Assembly (NCBI RefSeq): GCF_002211765.1
Contig: NZ_CP022133.1
Span: forward strand, 2,418,001-2,482,000
Reading direction: 5' to 3'
Origin: Idiomarina piscisalsi
Lineage (GTDB): Bacteria > Pseudomonadota > Gammaproteobacteria > Enterobacterales > Alteromonadaceae
DNA length: 64,000 nt
A model generated the notes under the pieces. It was not told the origin of the DNA. It saw only the letters and a program-made list of their open reading frames with translations, and made no database searches. This document shows, in pieces, positions 17,841 to 27,619 of this stretch. Both the position numbers and the translations under genes were made by a program. The first letter of the stretch is position 1, and every line of letters begins with the position of its first letter.

Positions 17841-19013
17841 ATGTCATCCGCTGGGTTTAACTGGTCCGATCCACTCAACTGGCAAAACGCACTCACTGAT
17901 GAGGAAAAAATGATTCAGGAAAGCGCGCATCAGTACGCACAGGAAAAGTTGATGCCACGAGTACTGGAAGCCAACCGCAACGAGAACTTTGATCGCGCCA
18001 TCATGAGTGAGCTGGGTGAGATGGGCCTGCTGGGCTCAACGTTACCGGAAGAATATGGCGGCAGCGGTGTTAACCACGTTAGCTACGGCCTTATTGCCCG
18101 CGAAATTGAGCGCGTTGACAGCGGCTACCGCAGTGCCATGAGTGTGCAGTCTTCCCTAGTCATGCACCCTATTTATACCTTTGGTACTGAAGCACAGCGT
18201 AAAAAGTATTTGCCAAAACTCGCCAGCGGCGAATGGGTCGGCTGCTTTGGCTTAACCGAGCCTGATTCTGGCTCGGATCCTGCCAGTATGCGCACGGTCG
18301 CGAAGCGCACAGACAACGGTTATGTGCTGTCCGGCTCGAAAATGTGGATAACCAACTCGCCTATCGCGGATGTATTTGTCGTATGGGCGAAACTCGACGG
18401 CGAGATTCGCGGTTTTGTTCTGGAAAAAGGCATGAAAGGTCTGAGCGCCCCGAAAATTGACGGGAAATTCTCACTTCGTGCGTCTATTACCGGCGAAATT
18501 GTTATGGATGGCGTTGAAGTATCAGAAGACCATATTTTCCCGGAAGTGAAAGGCTTAAAAGGCCCATTTAGCTGCCTCAATAAAGCGCGTTACGGCATTG
18601 CCTGGGGTTCACTGGGTGCGGCTGAATTCTGCTGGCACGCTGCACGTCAATACACGCTGGAGCGCAGTCAGTTTGGCAAGCCGCTTGCAGCGAATCAGCT
18701 TATTCAGAAAAAGCTGGCGGACATGCAAACGGAAATTAGCTTAGGTCTATTGAGCTGTCTGCAAGCCGGTCGCGAACTCGACAACGGCACCTTGAACCCT
18801 ACCGCTATTTCACTGATTAAGCGCAACAGCTGTGGTAAAGCGTTGGATATTGCCCGCCAGTCTCGCGATATGCACGGCGGTAACGGCATTGCCGACGAAT
18901 ATCATGTTATTCGTCATGTCATGAACTTAGAGGCTGTGAATACCTACGAAGGTACCCACGACATTCACGCATTAATTCTCGGTCGGGCGCAAACCGACAT
19001 TCCTGCATTTTAA
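17841..19013 (+). CDS. gcdH: Glutaryl-CoA dehydrogenase
   Basis: 390 residues of an FAD acyl-CoA dehydrogenase. [15 protein letters not shown] and the C-terminal [21 protein letters not shown] are the GCDH hallmarks; the Glu in YEGTHD is the catalytic base. It converts glutaryl-CoA to crotonyl-CoA in lysine and tryptophan breakdown. AGGAGG precedes the ATG. It follows fnr by 19 bases but is probably also transcribed separately. An intrinsic terminator closes it. Confidence 0.93.
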   Translation: MSSAGFNWSDPLNWQNALTDEEKMIQESAHQYAQEKLMPRVLEANRNENFDRAIMSELGEMGLLGSTLPEEYGGSGVNHVSYGLIAREIERVDSGYRSAMSVQSSLVMHPIYTFGTEAQRKKYLPKLASGEWVGCFGLTEPDSGSDPASMRTVAKRTDNGYVLSGSKMWITNSPIADVFVVWAKLDGEIRGFVLEKGMKGLSAPKIDGKFSLRASITGEIVMDGVEVSEDHIFPEVKGLKGPFSCLNKARYGIAWGSLGAAEFCWHAARQYTLERSQFGKPLAANQLIQKKLADMQTEISLGLLSCLQAGRELDNGTLNPTAISLIKRNSCGKALDIARQSRDMHGGNGIADEYHVIRHVMNLEAVNTYEGTHDIHALILGRAQTDIPAF

Positions 19014-19029
19014 CTAAAATACAAAACGT

Positions 19030-19060
19030 AGCCCCAGTGATTAGCCTGGGGCTGTAATTT
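19030..19060 (+). terminator. Intrinsic terminator after gcdH
   Basis: AGCCCCAG (19030-19037) pairs perfectly with CTGGGGCT (19046-19053) across an eight-base loop, followed by GTAATTTTT. It stands between the convergent gcdH and the chemoreceptor gene. Confidence 0.88.
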
Positions 19061-19070
19061 TTCGCCCGGT

Positions 19071-21494
19071 TTAACGAATGCCCTTGCCGTTTAGATGACT
19101 CTTGTATGCCATATCGCTTTTCATAATATGGTTCATTAGCCACGCTTTCACAAAGTCCAACAGCTCATCAATCACGTCTTCATGGTTATCGACGCGGTGT
19201 TTAAAGCGCATAACATCTTGCACCAGCTCCTTGTGCTTCACTTTGTGGTTTTCTAAATCCGGATAGTCGTTTCGCTCCATGAGCAGCTCTTCGTAATTAA
19301 AGTGCGTGGCCGTGTAGTTGATTAACGAGTCCACCAAGCGTTGCAAGGCGTGCTGGTCGCCATCGCGCAACTTCAGTCGATACAGCTCGTTAGCAATATA
19401 AATTAAGCGCTGATGCTGACGGTTAATTTCTTCAATGCCAACATCCAGCTTAGACGACCACTCAATAAGCACATCCTGCTCTTGTAAGCGTTTTTCAATA
19501 ACGGCATTTTCAATGTAGTAACGGTCACCCAGCGACTTGATTTCACCGCCCAGAGTGGTTAACTGAGCCGAGCTCTCCAACGCTTCCTGAGAGCGCTCAT
19601 CTATCACTTTCGCGCTTTCTGACAGCGAGTTGACGTTTTCCTGAATGTTCATGGTCACTGCTGACTGTTCTTCTGCCGCAGAGGCAATTTGCGTATTCAG
19701 ATCGTTAATCACACCCACGTTTTCAACAATGTCGGTCAAAGACATTGACGCCTTATTCGCGTGCTCAACGTTCTGACCGGCCAGCGCTTTGTTCCGCTCC
19801 ATGGTATGAACGGCGTTTTCCGTATTACTTTCTAAGCGCCCAATAACGCTCTGGATTTCACCAGTCGACGCCTGTACACGTTGCGCCAGCTGACGAACTT
19901 CATCGGCAACCACCGCAAAGCCTCGCCCCGACTCGCCCGCACGCGCCGCTTCGATAGCCGCGTTCAGTGCTAACAAGTTGGTCTGGTCGGCAATATCGTT
20001 AATAGTCAGAAGAATTTTCGAAATAGCCTGGCTGTCTTCTGATAAGGTCTTTATAACCTGTTGAGACTCAGACACTTCCTGCTCAAGTCGTTGAATAGCC
20101 TCAACCATAGTATTGACCACCTGCTGACCGTTTTGCGCCGAGGTCATGGTATTATCGGCCTCGGTAGCAGCTCGTTGTGTAGACTCCGACACTTCGCTAA
20201 TGGCGGCAGTCATCTGCTCCACAGCTGCCGCCGCGCTTTGCATTTGTGCAGCCTGCTCTTTGGCTCGCTCAGCTAACTCTTTTATGGCCTGATAGTTACC
20301 GTCCCCCAAGCGGTCCATACCGTCGCTGGACTTACGAATCGCGTCAACCGAATAGCTGGTTTCTATGGCGACCGAATTGAGGTAGTCGGTAATCTTAGAC
20401 AGCTCGTCTTTACCTTCTGCAACACCTAAGCTGTTCAAGTCGCCGTTAGCCAATTGCTTAGCCATATTGATATTCGCGGTTACCGCTCGATAAATACCTA
20501 AATACAGGCTGGTGAATAGCAACAGTTGTAATAGCAATACCAGCGCTAACAGCACAATATTTTTCCAGATAACACCATCCAGTTTATCCAGGCGTTCACC
20601 CAAGCGCTGTTGATACACCGGAATAATGGCGTCATAGAAACCAAGTAGCGCGCCAATAGCCGCAGAACCTTCACGGAAGAAGTCATCGGCAGACATTGTT
20701 CGACTTGCTAAATGCTGCGCCGCAGAACTACTAAACATCGACAGTTGCTGTTCTGCCTCTTTAGCGTGGCTCATCAAGGTTTCATCGTTACTATTGTCGG
20801 TAAGCGCTTCAACCGCCTGAACGAATTGTTCAACTTCACGCTCAAAAACGTAGCTTAAGGTCATGACCTGCTGCTGCGAAGCAGTACCAGAAGTGTTCAA
20901 CCACTGAGCCCCCAGGCCACGTAACTGTCCGCTGAGCTCAACCAGCTGCGGTAATGATTCTGTGTTTAAACGCGCCAGTTGCAGGCTGACCAAGTCGTCT
21001 TCCAATAACAGTTTGGCGTCGGTGCTGAGTTGTTTTAAGGCTTGGTGCAGCTGTGCAATAAGCTGCGAATGTGAGTCAAACTTGCCGGTAGACCCTTTCA
21101 ACTGCTGCCAGCTGCGTTTAAACGCACTCACTCGGCTTTCAGATAGGCTTTCATAGCGGCTGGCTAAATCCGCTAACGCGTTTAAATGTTTATCAACGTG
21201 CTGTGCAGAACGCTGTATTTCTGTCAAAAAAGCACGGCGCTGCTCTGCCGTTCCAGTCATCCCCCGGTGCTTGGCGACATGTTCGAACAAGCCTTTAAAC
21301 TCAGGCCAGTACATCGCCACTTGCTGCTTTTGTTCCAGCGCATCGCTTTTATTAAGGGAGTCACTTACGGTCAGCGCGCTTAGCACGATAACCGGCAAAA
21401 ATAGCAAAAACCCAATCAGACTGAACTTTCGACGAAAACTCAGCACATTAAACAACTTTTGAATCGGTCGCGTCAGCCTATCCAACCACTTCAT
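19071..21494 (-). CDS. Methyl-accepting chemotaxis protein with C-terminal bacteriohemerythrin domain
   Basis: About 807 residues. One membrane helix near residues 25-47, a long helical periplasmic region (about 50-310, with KHRGMTG recalling NIT-type sensors), a second helix near 313-335, HAMP, then the signalling domain with the hairpin tip [22 protein letters not shown]. The last ~130 residues are a hemerythrin fold with iron ligands in NRQHQRL, THFNYEE, HKVKH and HIMKSD. It probably reports O2 or redox state to the flagellar motor. GGAG lies five bases before the ATG at 21494. An FNR box stands about 110 bases upstream. Confidence 0.9.
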   Translation of the reverse strand: MKWLDRLTRPIQKLFNVLSFRRKFSLIGFLLFLPVIVLSALTVSDSLNKSDALEQKQQVAMYWPEFKGLFEHVAKHRGMTGTAEQRRAFLTEIQRSAQHVDKHLNALADLASRYESLSESRVSAFKRSWQQLKGSTGKFDSHSQLIAQLHQALKQLSTDAKLLLEDDLVSLQLARLNTESLPQLVELSGQLRGLGAQWLNTSGTASQQQVMTLSYVFEREVEQFVQAVEALTDNSNDETLMSHAKEAEQQLSMFSSSAAQHLASRTMSADDFFREGSAAIGALLGFYDAIIPVYQQRLGERLDKLDGVIWKNIVLLALVLLLQLLLFTSLYLGIYRAVTANINMAKQLANGDLNSLGVAEGKDELSKITDYLNSVAIETSYSVDAIRKSSDGMDRLGDGNYQAIKELAERAKEQAAQMQSAAAAVEQMTAAISEVSESTQRAATEADNTMTSAQNGQQVVNTMVEAIQRLEQEVSESQQVIKTLSEDSQAISKILLTINDIADQTNLLALNAAIEAARAGESGRGFAVVADEVRQLAQRVQASTGEIQSVIGRLESNTENAVHTMERNKALAGQNVEHANKASMSLTDIVENVGVINDLNTQIASAAEEQSAVTMNIQENVNSLSESAKVIDERSQEALESSAQLTTLGGEIKSLGDRYYIENAVIEKRLQEQDVLIEWSSKLDVGIEEINRQHQRLIYIANELYRLKLRDGDQHALQRLVDSLINYTATHFNYEELLMERNDYPDLENHKVKHKELVQDVMRFKHRVDNHEDVIDELLDFVKAWLMNHIMKSDMAYKSHLNGKGIR

Positions 21495-21577
21495 AACCAC
21501 TCCACTTCAAGCGAATACATTTAGCGACAAACTCGCTATTGTGCCTATACATCGGCATTAGTCACATGAAATATAGG

Positions 21578-21617
21578 GTTATAACTTAATAGGTAACGGT
21601 TAGTTGATCTCGGTCAA
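21578..21617 (-). promoter_or_regulatory. FNR-type class II promoter of the hemerythrin chemoreceptor
   Basis: TTGATCTCGGTCAA (21604-21617) matches the FNR consensus at nine of ten positions. On the minus strand TATAAC (21583-21578) is a good -10 element, which puts the site centre at about -40, the activating class II position. The leader to the ATG would be about 75 bases. Confidence 0.7.
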
Positions 21618-21631
21618 AAAAGTACGTCAGT

Positions 21632-22342
21632 TTAATAAATCACCGTACTTTCTAAGACCATATCGGTCATGTCGTTAAAAGCAGTTTGACGCTCCAGCGC
21701 CGACAAACCTAGCCCGGTTTGCAGCTCATCAGACACGGTCATTACAGCCAACGCCTGACGCTTATGAACCGCAGCAGCGGCATATAAGGCTGCCGCTTCC
21801 ATATCTAAAGCTAAGGCTCCCATAGCCTCGGCTTTCTGGTTCAGCTTTTTATCAGGATGATAGAAACTATCAGTAGAAAACACATTGCCGACGGCAATAC
21901 GCTGATGACTCAAGTCGCAGTGATTGACGAAGCGGCTCAGCAAATTGTAGTTAGCAATAGGTGCAAAATCGTAATCACCAAACAGGTGTCGGTTCATTGC
22001 AGAGTCCGTGCACGCTCCCTGAGCCACAACAATATCCCCGAGCGTCAAATGAGGAGCGACAGAGCCACAACTGCCGACACGAATCAGCTGTTGAACACCG
22101 TAATGTTGAAACAACTCCTGCGCGTATAACATACAAGAAGGCATGCCCATACCGGAGCCCATCACCGAAACCGGAACACCGCGATAGCTACCAGTAAACG
22201 CCAGCATATTGCGGGTATCACTAACAAGCACCGCATCACTTAGGTGTGTTTCGGCAATATGTTTGGCGCGTAACGGGTCTCCAGGGAAAAGACAAAGTTC
22301 GGCAAAAGCGCCTGGTTGTGCAGCAATATGAGGTGTGGTCAT
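21632..22342 (-). CDS. deoD: Purine-nucleoside phosphorylase DeoD-type
   Basis: 236 residues of the hexameric (trimer-of-dimers) PNP family. GDPLRAKHIAET, the phosphate-binding RVGSCGS, ALDMEAAALYA and TVSDEL (Asp of the base-protonating pair) are present. It cleaves purine (deoxy)nucleosides with phosphate to the free base and sugar 1-phosphate in the cytosol. No other deo genes are near. Length equals E. coli DeoD within a few residues. It is divergent from the exporter operon at 22441. Confidence 0.93.
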   Translation of the reverse strand: MTTPHIAAQPGAFAELCLFPGDPLRAKHIAETHLSDAVLVSDTRNMLAFTGSYRGVPVSVMGSGMGMPSCMLYAQELFQHYGVQQLIRVGSCGSVAPHLTLGDIVVAQGACTDSAMNRHLFGDYDFAPIANYNLLSRFVNHCDLSHQRIAVGNVFSTDSFYHPDKKLNQKAEAMGALALDMEAAALYAAAAVHKRQALAVMTVSDELQTGLGLSALERQTAFNDMTDMVLESTVIY

Positions 22343-22376
22343 AGCAATTACTCTGATAGTTTTTTAACCAAAATAG

Positions 22377-22405
22377 ATGACAAACTGAAAAAGATCGACT
22401 ATATT
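22377..22405 (+). promoter_or_regulatory. Sigma70-type promoter of the MMPL exporter operon
   Basis: ATGACA (22377-22382, five of six to TTGACA) and TATATT (22400-22405, five of six to TATAAT) are separated by exactly 17 bases. Transcription would start near 22412, inside the inverted repeat listed next. Confidence 0.65.
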
Positions 22406-22406
22406 T

Positions 22407-22432
22407 CGTATTTATCTAAATTAGTAAATACG
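22407..22432 (+). promoter_or_regulatory. Operator-like inverted repeat at the exporter start site
   Basis: CGTATTTA (22407-22414) and TAAATACG (22425-22432) are perfect inverted copies with a 10-base spacer. The dyad begins right behind the -10 element and ends eight bases before the ATG, a position suited to a repressor. No regulator gene is immediately beside it. Confidence 0.55.
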
Positions 22433-22440
22433 GAATTAAT

Positions 22441-24957
22441 ATGATCGATGTCATTATGAAATTGGCGACAGGGTACCGCAGAAGCGTGTTTTGGTTATTG
22501 ACACTGATCACGCTTGGCGTTGCTGCTTTTATCCCCTCAATTACCATTGATACCGATCCGGAGAACATGCTGCCGGACAACAATCCGCAGCGGGTTTTCC
22601 ATAATGAGGTCAAAGAAACCTTTGCTATGCATGACATGATTGTCGTTGGCGTAGTGAATGAAAAAACGGTTTATAACCAGCAGACATTAACCGACCTGCA
22701 TACCGTGTCGAATTATGCGGAGTCGCTGGACGGCGTTATTAGCGATGACCTGATGTCACTGGCTAATGTCGATAACATTACTCAGGAGGGACCCGGCATC
22801 ATTCGCTTTGAGTGGATGATGAAGCAGCCGCCGGAAAATGACGTGGAAGCTCGCTACATTCAGCAGCAGGTTGAAGACTTGCCACTGCTTTATAACACCA
22901 TTGTTTCCGGTGACGGCAAAGCCGCCGCCATTTATGTGCCCATTGAAAGTAAAGACGAAAGCTATGCGCTGGCGGAGCAATTACGTAGCAAAATCAATAC
23001 GCTGAACAGCAGCGATGACTGGCATATTACCGGCTTACCGGTGGCTGAAGACCAGTTTGGCTATGAAATGTTTGTGCAAATGGGTATTTCGGCGCCGTTA
23101 GCAGCAGCGGCGATTTTCGCCCTGTTGTGGGTGTTTTTCCGCAATGTCCGCTTCATTAGCGCCGCTATGATAGTCGCCATGTCGACCGTACTCATTACCA
23201 TGGGTGCGCTCATTGCGTTGGGCTTCACCGTACACATTATGTCGTCGATGATCGCCATTTTCCTGATGCCGATTGCCGTGGTCGACTCGGTGCATATTAT
23301 GTCAGAGTTCTCTGACCGCTACCGTGAAAAAGGCAATGCGAAAGACACGATAAAAGACGTGCTGAGGCACTTATTTACCCCCATGCTGTTTACCTCGGTT
23401 ACATCGGCCATTGGCTTTTACTCGTTAATGCTAACGCCAATTCCGCCGGTACAAATATTTGGCGCTTTCGTTGGTTCCGGTATTCTTTTGGCGTTCTTAA
23501 TTACCGTGATTTTCGTGCCTGCCTATGTGTGCGCACTGAAACCATCAACCCTGGAAAGCTTTGCCCAGGACACTCATGAAGAACATAAGGATGGCTGGCT
23601 ACAAAAACTGGGCGCTGTCGCTGCTCGTCACGCGAAGCTATGGATAGCCTTTTTTCTGGCAGTTTTGGCATTTGCCTGGTTTGGTATCCAGCAAATTAAT
23701 ATTAACGACAACCCCGTACGCTGGTTTAAATCAGACCATGAAGTGCGCATTGCCGATGAAGTATTAAATGACCACTTTGCCGGTACTTATAACGCCTACA
23801 TGGTTTTTGAAAACACTTTAGATGCCACTGAAAAAGCGCGTTCAGCGGTTCGTGATGCATTAAATAACGACACACTCTCAGAAACGGCTCGTGACGCATT
23901 AAGTACCCTGCTTGAGCAAGAAGAAGTGCGCTTTAACGAGTGGATTATCGCGATTGATGACCTGCTCTTTAGCGTTGGCTCTGACCAATTAGAGCCATTA
24001 GAGGGCTTAATGACTGAGCTCGAGCAACTCAACAGCGCCAGCAAAGCGTTCCAAAAGCCTGAGCTACTGGCTTACATGAGCGAGATGCAAGCGTACTTGC
24101 AAACGACCGGCTTAGTGGGCAAGTCAAACAGCCTGTCCGACGTGGTCAAAACGGTAAACCGCGAATTACGTTCAGGCGAAGCAAAAGACTACAAGCTGCC
24201 GGACAATGCCAACGGCGTTGCGCAAACCCTATTGCAGTATCAGTCATCCCACCGTCCGCAGGACCTCTGGCACTTTGTGACGCCGGACTACAAACGCAGC
24301 TTAATGTGGTTGCAGCTGACCAGCGGTGACAACCAGCACGTAACTAAGGTAGTAGAAGCGGTGGACAGCTACATTGAGGACAACCCGCTGCCGGCCAACA
24401 TTGAAATGGACTGGGCCGGTAAAGCTTACCTGAACGTGGTGTGGCAGGAGGCCATGGTCGAAGGCATGCTCGACAGCTTAATCAGCGCCTTTGTGGTGGT
24501 GTTCATTATGATGGTATTGCTGTTCCGTTCGGTGGTCTTCGGCGTGCTGGCGATGCTGCCGCTGAGTCTGACCATTGCCTTTATTTACGGACTTATCGGC
24601 TGGGTCGGTAAAGACTACGACATGCCTATTGCGGTGCTGTCCTCGCTAACGCTTGGGCTGTCGGTGGACTTTGCCATTCACTTTATCGAGCGCACCCGCG
24701 CAACCTTCAAACAAACCGGCAACTGGCAAGACACTCTGACCGTTATGTTTGATGAGCCTGCGCGCGCTATTTCCCGCAATGCCATTGTCATTGCTATTGG
24801 CTTCACGCCACTGCTGTTCGCACCGTTAGTGCCCTACATTACCGTAGGCGTATTCTTAGCCAGCATTATGGCGATATCCGCCATAGTGACACTTATTATG
24901 CTCCCGGCGGTAATGACTGCCTTTAGCCGCCTGATATTCCGTGGAGGTCAATCATGA
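22441..24957 (+). CDS. MMPL/RND-superfamily exporter
   Basis: 838 residues with the RND layout of two repeats: a first helix (residues 15-32), a large periplasmic loop, five helices (about 215-360), then a helix near 395, a second loop and five helices (about 675-825). MFVQMGISAPLAAAAIF and the second-half GLSVDFAIHFIERTRA fit COG1033 predicted RND exporters (single-chain, acting without an adaptor). Substrate unknown; relatives with a LolA-like partner are thought to move lipids or hydrophobic compounds. It overlaps the next gene by four bases (ATGA). Confidence 0.85.
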   Translation: MIDVIMKLATGYRRSVFWLLTLITLGVAAFIPSITIDTDPENMLPDNNPQRVFHNEVKETFAMHDMIVVGVVNEKTVYNQQTLTDLHTVSNYAESLDGVISDDLMSLANVDNITQEGPGIIRFEWMMKQPPENDVEARYIQQQVEDLPLLYNTIVSGDGKAAAIYVPIESKDESYALAEQLRSKINTLNSSDDWHITGLPVAEDQFGYEMFVQMGISAPLAAAAIFALLWVFFRNVRFISAAMIVAMSTVLITMGALIALGFTVHIMSSMIAIFLMPIAVVDSVHIMSEFSDRYREKGNAKDTIKDVLRHLFTPMLFTSVTSAIGFYSLMLTPIPPVQIFGAFVGSGILLAFLITVIFVPAYVCALKPSTLESFAQDTHEEHKDGWLQKLGAVAARHAKLWIAFFLAVLAFAWFGIQQININDNPVRWFKSDHEVRIADEVLNDHFAGTYNAYMVFENTLDATEKARSAVRDALNNDTLSETARDALSTLLEQEEVRFNEWIIAIDDLLFSVGSDQLEPLEGLMTELEQLNSASKAFQKPELLAYMSEMQAYLQTTGLVGKSNSLSDVVKTVNRELRSGEAKDYKLPDNANGVAQTLLQYQSSHRPQDLWHFVTPDYKRSLMWLQLTSGDNQHVTKVVEAVDSYIEDNPLPANIEMDWAGKAYLNVVWQEAMVEGMLDSLISAFVVVFIMMVLLFRSVVFGVLAMLPLSLTIAFIYGLIGWVGKDYDMPIAVLSSLTLGLSVDFAIHFIERTRATFKQTGNWQDTLTVMFDEPARAISRNAIVIAIGFTPLLFAPLVPYITVGVFLASIMAISAIVTLIMLPAVMTAFSRLIFRGGQS

Positions 24958-25754
24958 AAGCTTTATTTTTAACTGCTGTATTGGCTGCGTTGTTGCTCAT
25001 TAGTGGCCAGACTATTAGCGCTGAAAAAAGCGCGCGTGAGATTGTCGAACAAGCTGAATTAAACGCCTATTACTCGGGCGATGACGGTCGCAGTGCGGCG
25101 CGCATGATCATTACCGATAATCAGGGCCGCCAACAAATGCGCCAATTCACCATTTTGCGTAAAGACCAGCAGGATGGCGGCGTACAAGACATGATGATAT
25201 TTTTTTCACGCCCTGCTGACGTGCGCGACACGGTGTTTCGTGTGGTCAAACAGGTCAACGACGACGATGACCGCTGGTTGTATTTGCCTGATCTGGACTT
25301 GGTGAAACGCATATCGGCCGGTGACAAGCGCACGTCTTTTGTCGGTTCTCACTTTTTCTATGAAGATGTGTCCGGCCGCAACACTGAGCTCGATAATTAT
25401 GAGCTGATTTCTGAAAGCGAAGATAATTACGTACTAAAAGGTACGCCGAAACACCCTGACAATGTCGAGTTCAGCTACTACGAAGTCGTTATTGATAAAG
25501 AACATATGCTGCCAGTCGAAAGCACCTTCTATAACGACAACGAAGAAGCCTACCGAAAAATGGAAGTACTGAAAGTGGAAACGGTCCAGGGCTACCCAAC
25601 CGTGACTCATTCACGCATGTCGGACTTAACTAATGGCGGACAAACTGAAATGCAGTTTCGCTTTATGAAGTACAACATCGGTTTGCCAGACAGCATTTTC
25701 AGCGAGCGTAGCTTGCGTAACCCGCCGGCAGAATGGCTGCAACTGAGAGATTAG
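24954..25754 (+). CDS. Periplasmic LolA-like (outer membrane lipoprotein-sorting family) protein
   Basis: 266 residues with a signal peptide (MKALFLTAVLAALLLISGQTISA). The body, with RQFTILRKDQQDGG, DDDDRWLYLPDLDLVKRI and GDKRTSFVGSHFFYEDVSGR, belongs to the LolA-like family annotated as outer membrane lipoprotein-sorting protein, which is distinct from true LolA. A LolA-like fold would offer a groove for a lipid or acyl chain. Translationally coupled to the exporter and followed after two bases by the outer-membrane protein, so the three probably form one export path across the envelope. Confidence 0.8.
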   Translation: MKALFLTAVLAALLLISGQTISAEKSAREIVEQAELNAYYSGDDGRSAARMIITDNQGRQQMRQFTILRKDQQDGGVQDMMIFFSRPADVRDTVFRVVKQVNDDDDRWLYLPDLDLVKRISAGDKRTSFVGSHFFYEDVSGRNTELDNYELISESEDNYVLKGTPKHPDNVEFSYYEVVIDKEHMLPVESTFYNDNEEAYRKMEVLKVETVQGYPTVTHSRMSDLTNGGQTEMQFRFMKYNIGLPDSIFSERSLRNPPAEWLQLRD

Positions 25755-25756
25755 TT

Positions 25757-26962
25757 ATGATCTATCGTGCTTTTTTCCTCTTTACCGTTCTTTTCACTTT
25801 GGCTCAGGCCGCGTCAGCGCAAGACTCCTGGGACGACGAGCAATGGGACAGTGACTGGGGAACGGAACAAGACCAGAGTATTAATGTCTATGGTTTCGTT
25901 GAGGCGGCAATAGGCGGACGATTTGAATCCTCCCCCTATCACAAGCGTTTGTCTATTGCCGAACCTCGACTTCAGCTCGGTTTTGACGAACGCTGGCAGG
26001 ACATTACCTGGACCGCAAAAGCCGACGGCTGGTACGACGGTTTCGATAAAACCTGGCATGGCCAAATTCGCGAACTGAATGCCCAGTTCACAGTTTTCGA
26101 TAACACTGACATAAAAGTGGGCCGTCAGGTACTCACCTGGGGCACTGGCGATTATTTATTCCTGAACGACCTGTTTCCTAAAGACTGGCAGTCCTTCTTT
26201 GTCGGGCGTGACCAGGAGTACTTAAAAGCGCCTTCTGACGCACTTCGGGTGACCAGCTATTTCGACTGGATTAATATCGACCTTGTTTGGACACCGGAGT
26301 TTGATCACGATAACTACATTCGTGGTGAACGTATCTCCTATTTTAATCCGCTCTCCGGGCAGTTAACCGGTGACGATCCATCCATTCAGTTTGTCGAGCC
26401 TACGCGCGACGAATTCGCTTTGCGCTTATTTCGTAATATTGATGGTGTGGAGTACGCCCTTTATGGCTACGACGGCTTCACCAAAAGCCCCGAAGCCGTC
26501 ACTGACAACTTTCAGCCCACCTTTGGTCGTTTAACGGTGGTTGGTGCGTCAGTGCGAATGACCCTTGGCCCGGGTCTGGTTAACACTGAGGTGGCCAATT
26601 ACAACCGCCACGACGCAGCAGACCACTGGCGTGCACTGATTGGCTATGAGCAAGAGCTGTGGACACGCTTTACCGGCGGCTTTCAGGCCTACATTGAGAA
26701 AGGCGACACCCAAACACGCACGGTACTCACCACCCGTTTAACCTGGCGCGACGAGCGCGATGACCTGAACCTGTCACTGTTTGCGTTTGTATCGCCGAAT
26801 CAAAACGACGGCTACCTGCGCCCGACATTTGACTACCGCATTGACGACCATTGGTCGTTCAGCGGTGGCTTTAACCTGTTCTTCCGCGAGACTCCGAATA
26901 CCTTTTTCGGTCAGTTCACGGAGAATAACAACGCGTATCTGCGCATGCGATACGCCTTTTAA
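25757..26962 (+). CDS. Outer-membrane beta-barrel protein of the exporter operon
   Basis: 401 residues from the ATG at 25757. A signal peptide (MIYRAFFLFTVLFTLAQAASAQ) is followed by an acidic stretch and amphipathic strands ending in YLRMRYAF, a typical barrel C terminus. Regions such as INVYGFVEAAIGG and DIKVGRQVLTWGTGDYLFLNDLFP recall DUF1302-type or alginate-export-like porins. Its position as third gene behind an RND exporter and a LolA-like protein suggests it is the outer-membrane exit or acceptor. The specific family is not certain. Confidence 0.75.
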   Translation: MIYRAFFLFTVLFTLAQAASAQDSWDDEQWDSDWGTEQDQSINVYGFVEAAIGGRFESSPYHKRLSIAEPRLQLGFDERWQDITWTAKADGWYDGFDKTWHGQIRELNAQFTVFDNTDIKVGRQVLTWGTGDYLFLNDLFPKDWQSFFVGRDQEYLKAPSDALRVTSYFDWINIDLVWTPEFDHDNYIRGERISYFNPLSGQLTGDDPSIQFVEPTRDEFALRLFRNIDGVEYALYGYDGFTKSPEAVTDNFQPTFGRLTVVGASVRMTLGPGLVNTEVANYNRHDAADHWRALIGYEQELWTRFTGGFQAYIEKGDTQTRTVLTTRLTWRDERDDLNLSLFAFVSPNQNDGYLRPTFDYRIDDHWSFSGGFNLFFRETPNTFFGQFTENNNAYLRMRYAF

Positions 26963-26987
26963 TGCGAGAAACTGAAGGAGTTTTACG

Positions 26988-27206
26988 ATGAGCGTAGAAA
27001 GAGCTTTAACCGCATTTGCCGGCTTTATGGTATTGTTGTCTGTAGCCTTAACTTACTGGGTTCACCCAAACTGGATGTGGCTAACCGTGTTTGTTGGTGC
27101 TAACTTATTCCAGCAATCGTTTACCGGCTTTTGTCCGGCCAGTATGGTGATGAAAAAAGCCTTTGGACTTAAAACCGAACGCGAGTTAGAAAAAGCAGGA
27201 AAATAA
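26988..27206 (+). CDS. YgaP-like transmembrane domain protein (DUF2892), no rhodanese domain
   Basis: 72 residues with two membrane helices and FCPASMVMKKAFG. It matches the C-terminal membrane part of E. coli YgaP, but the N-terminal rhodanese domain is absent. GAAGGAG precedes the ATG. Eight bases separate it from the ArsR regulator, the reverse order of E. coli ygaV-ygaP. Probably linked to sulfur or persulfide handling; what a lone membrane part does is unclear. Confidence 0.8.
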   Translation: MSVERALTAFAGFMVLLSVALTYWVHPNWMWLTVFVGANLFQQSFTGFCPASMVMKKAFGLKTERELEKAGK

Positions 27207-27213
27207 AGACACC

Positions 27214-27525
27214 ATGAGTGCAACTGAATCACAAGAGATGCTTCAGGAAGAAGCGCAGAACGCAGCAAGCTTTCTGCGCTCGCTGGGCAACCCTCATCGA
27301 TTACAAATCCTATGTCGGTTGGCATTAGGAGAACAAAGTGTGGGTGAGTTGCACCAGCATTTTGATTTAAGTGCGTCCGCTTTTTCACAGCACTTAGCAG
27401 TGCTTCGGGAACAAGAGTTAGTAACCATTCGCAAAGAATCCCAAACGGTTTTCTATTCCATTAAAGACCCGGATACCGAAGCCTTCATGAAGTTGCTGAA
27501 AACCAAGTTCTGTCCGTCTCTTTAG
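27214..27525 (+). CDS. ArsR-family regulator, YgaV/BigR-like with a Cys pair
   Basis: 103 residues with a winged helix-turn-helix (SVGELHQHFDLSASAFSQHLAVLREQELV). C34 in LQILCRL and C100 in TKFCPSL match the positions of the dithiol pair in BigR, SqrR and YgaV, which sense sulfide through persulfide or tetrasulfide formation. The typical ArsR metal-binding CVC motif is absent. With the YgaP-like gene beside it, a sulfide-responsive repressor of this operon is likely; the target site is not identified. Confidence 0.83.
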   Translation: MSATESQEMLQEEAQNAASFLRSLGNPHRLQILCRLALGEQSVGELHQHFDLSASAFSQHLAVLREQELVTIRKESQTVFYSIKDPDTEAFMKLLKTKFCPSL

Positions 27526-27538
27526 TGATATTCCTTTG

Positions 27539-27563
27539 GGGATGCTACCTTTTGTCGCATCCC
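27539..27563 (+). terminator. Hairpin after the ArsR gene
   Basis: GGGATGC (27539-27545) pairs with GCATCCC (27557-27563) over an 11-base loop. The following GCTTTGCCTT is only weakly T-rich, so termination efficiency is doubtful. Confidence 0.5.
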
Positions 27564-27582
27564 GCTTTGCCTTAAATTTCAT

Positions 27583-27600
27583 GATAATAGCGACATTATC
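27583..27600 (+). promoter_or_regulatory. Dyad GATAAT-N6-ATTATC before the copper receptor
   Basis: The two hexamers are perfect inverted copies and end 19 bases before the ATG at 27620. They look like Fur half sites, but the spacing is one base short of the standard 19-base Fur box. It may bind a metal-responsive repressor or be coincidental. Confidence 0.35.
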
Positions 27601-27619
27601 TTGCTAGAGATTGTGTCGT

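Noticed and set aside
27583..27600. Standard Fur box before the copper receptor
   Set aside because: The half sites match but the spacing is one base short of the 19-base Fur box, so it is kept only as an unassigned dyad.
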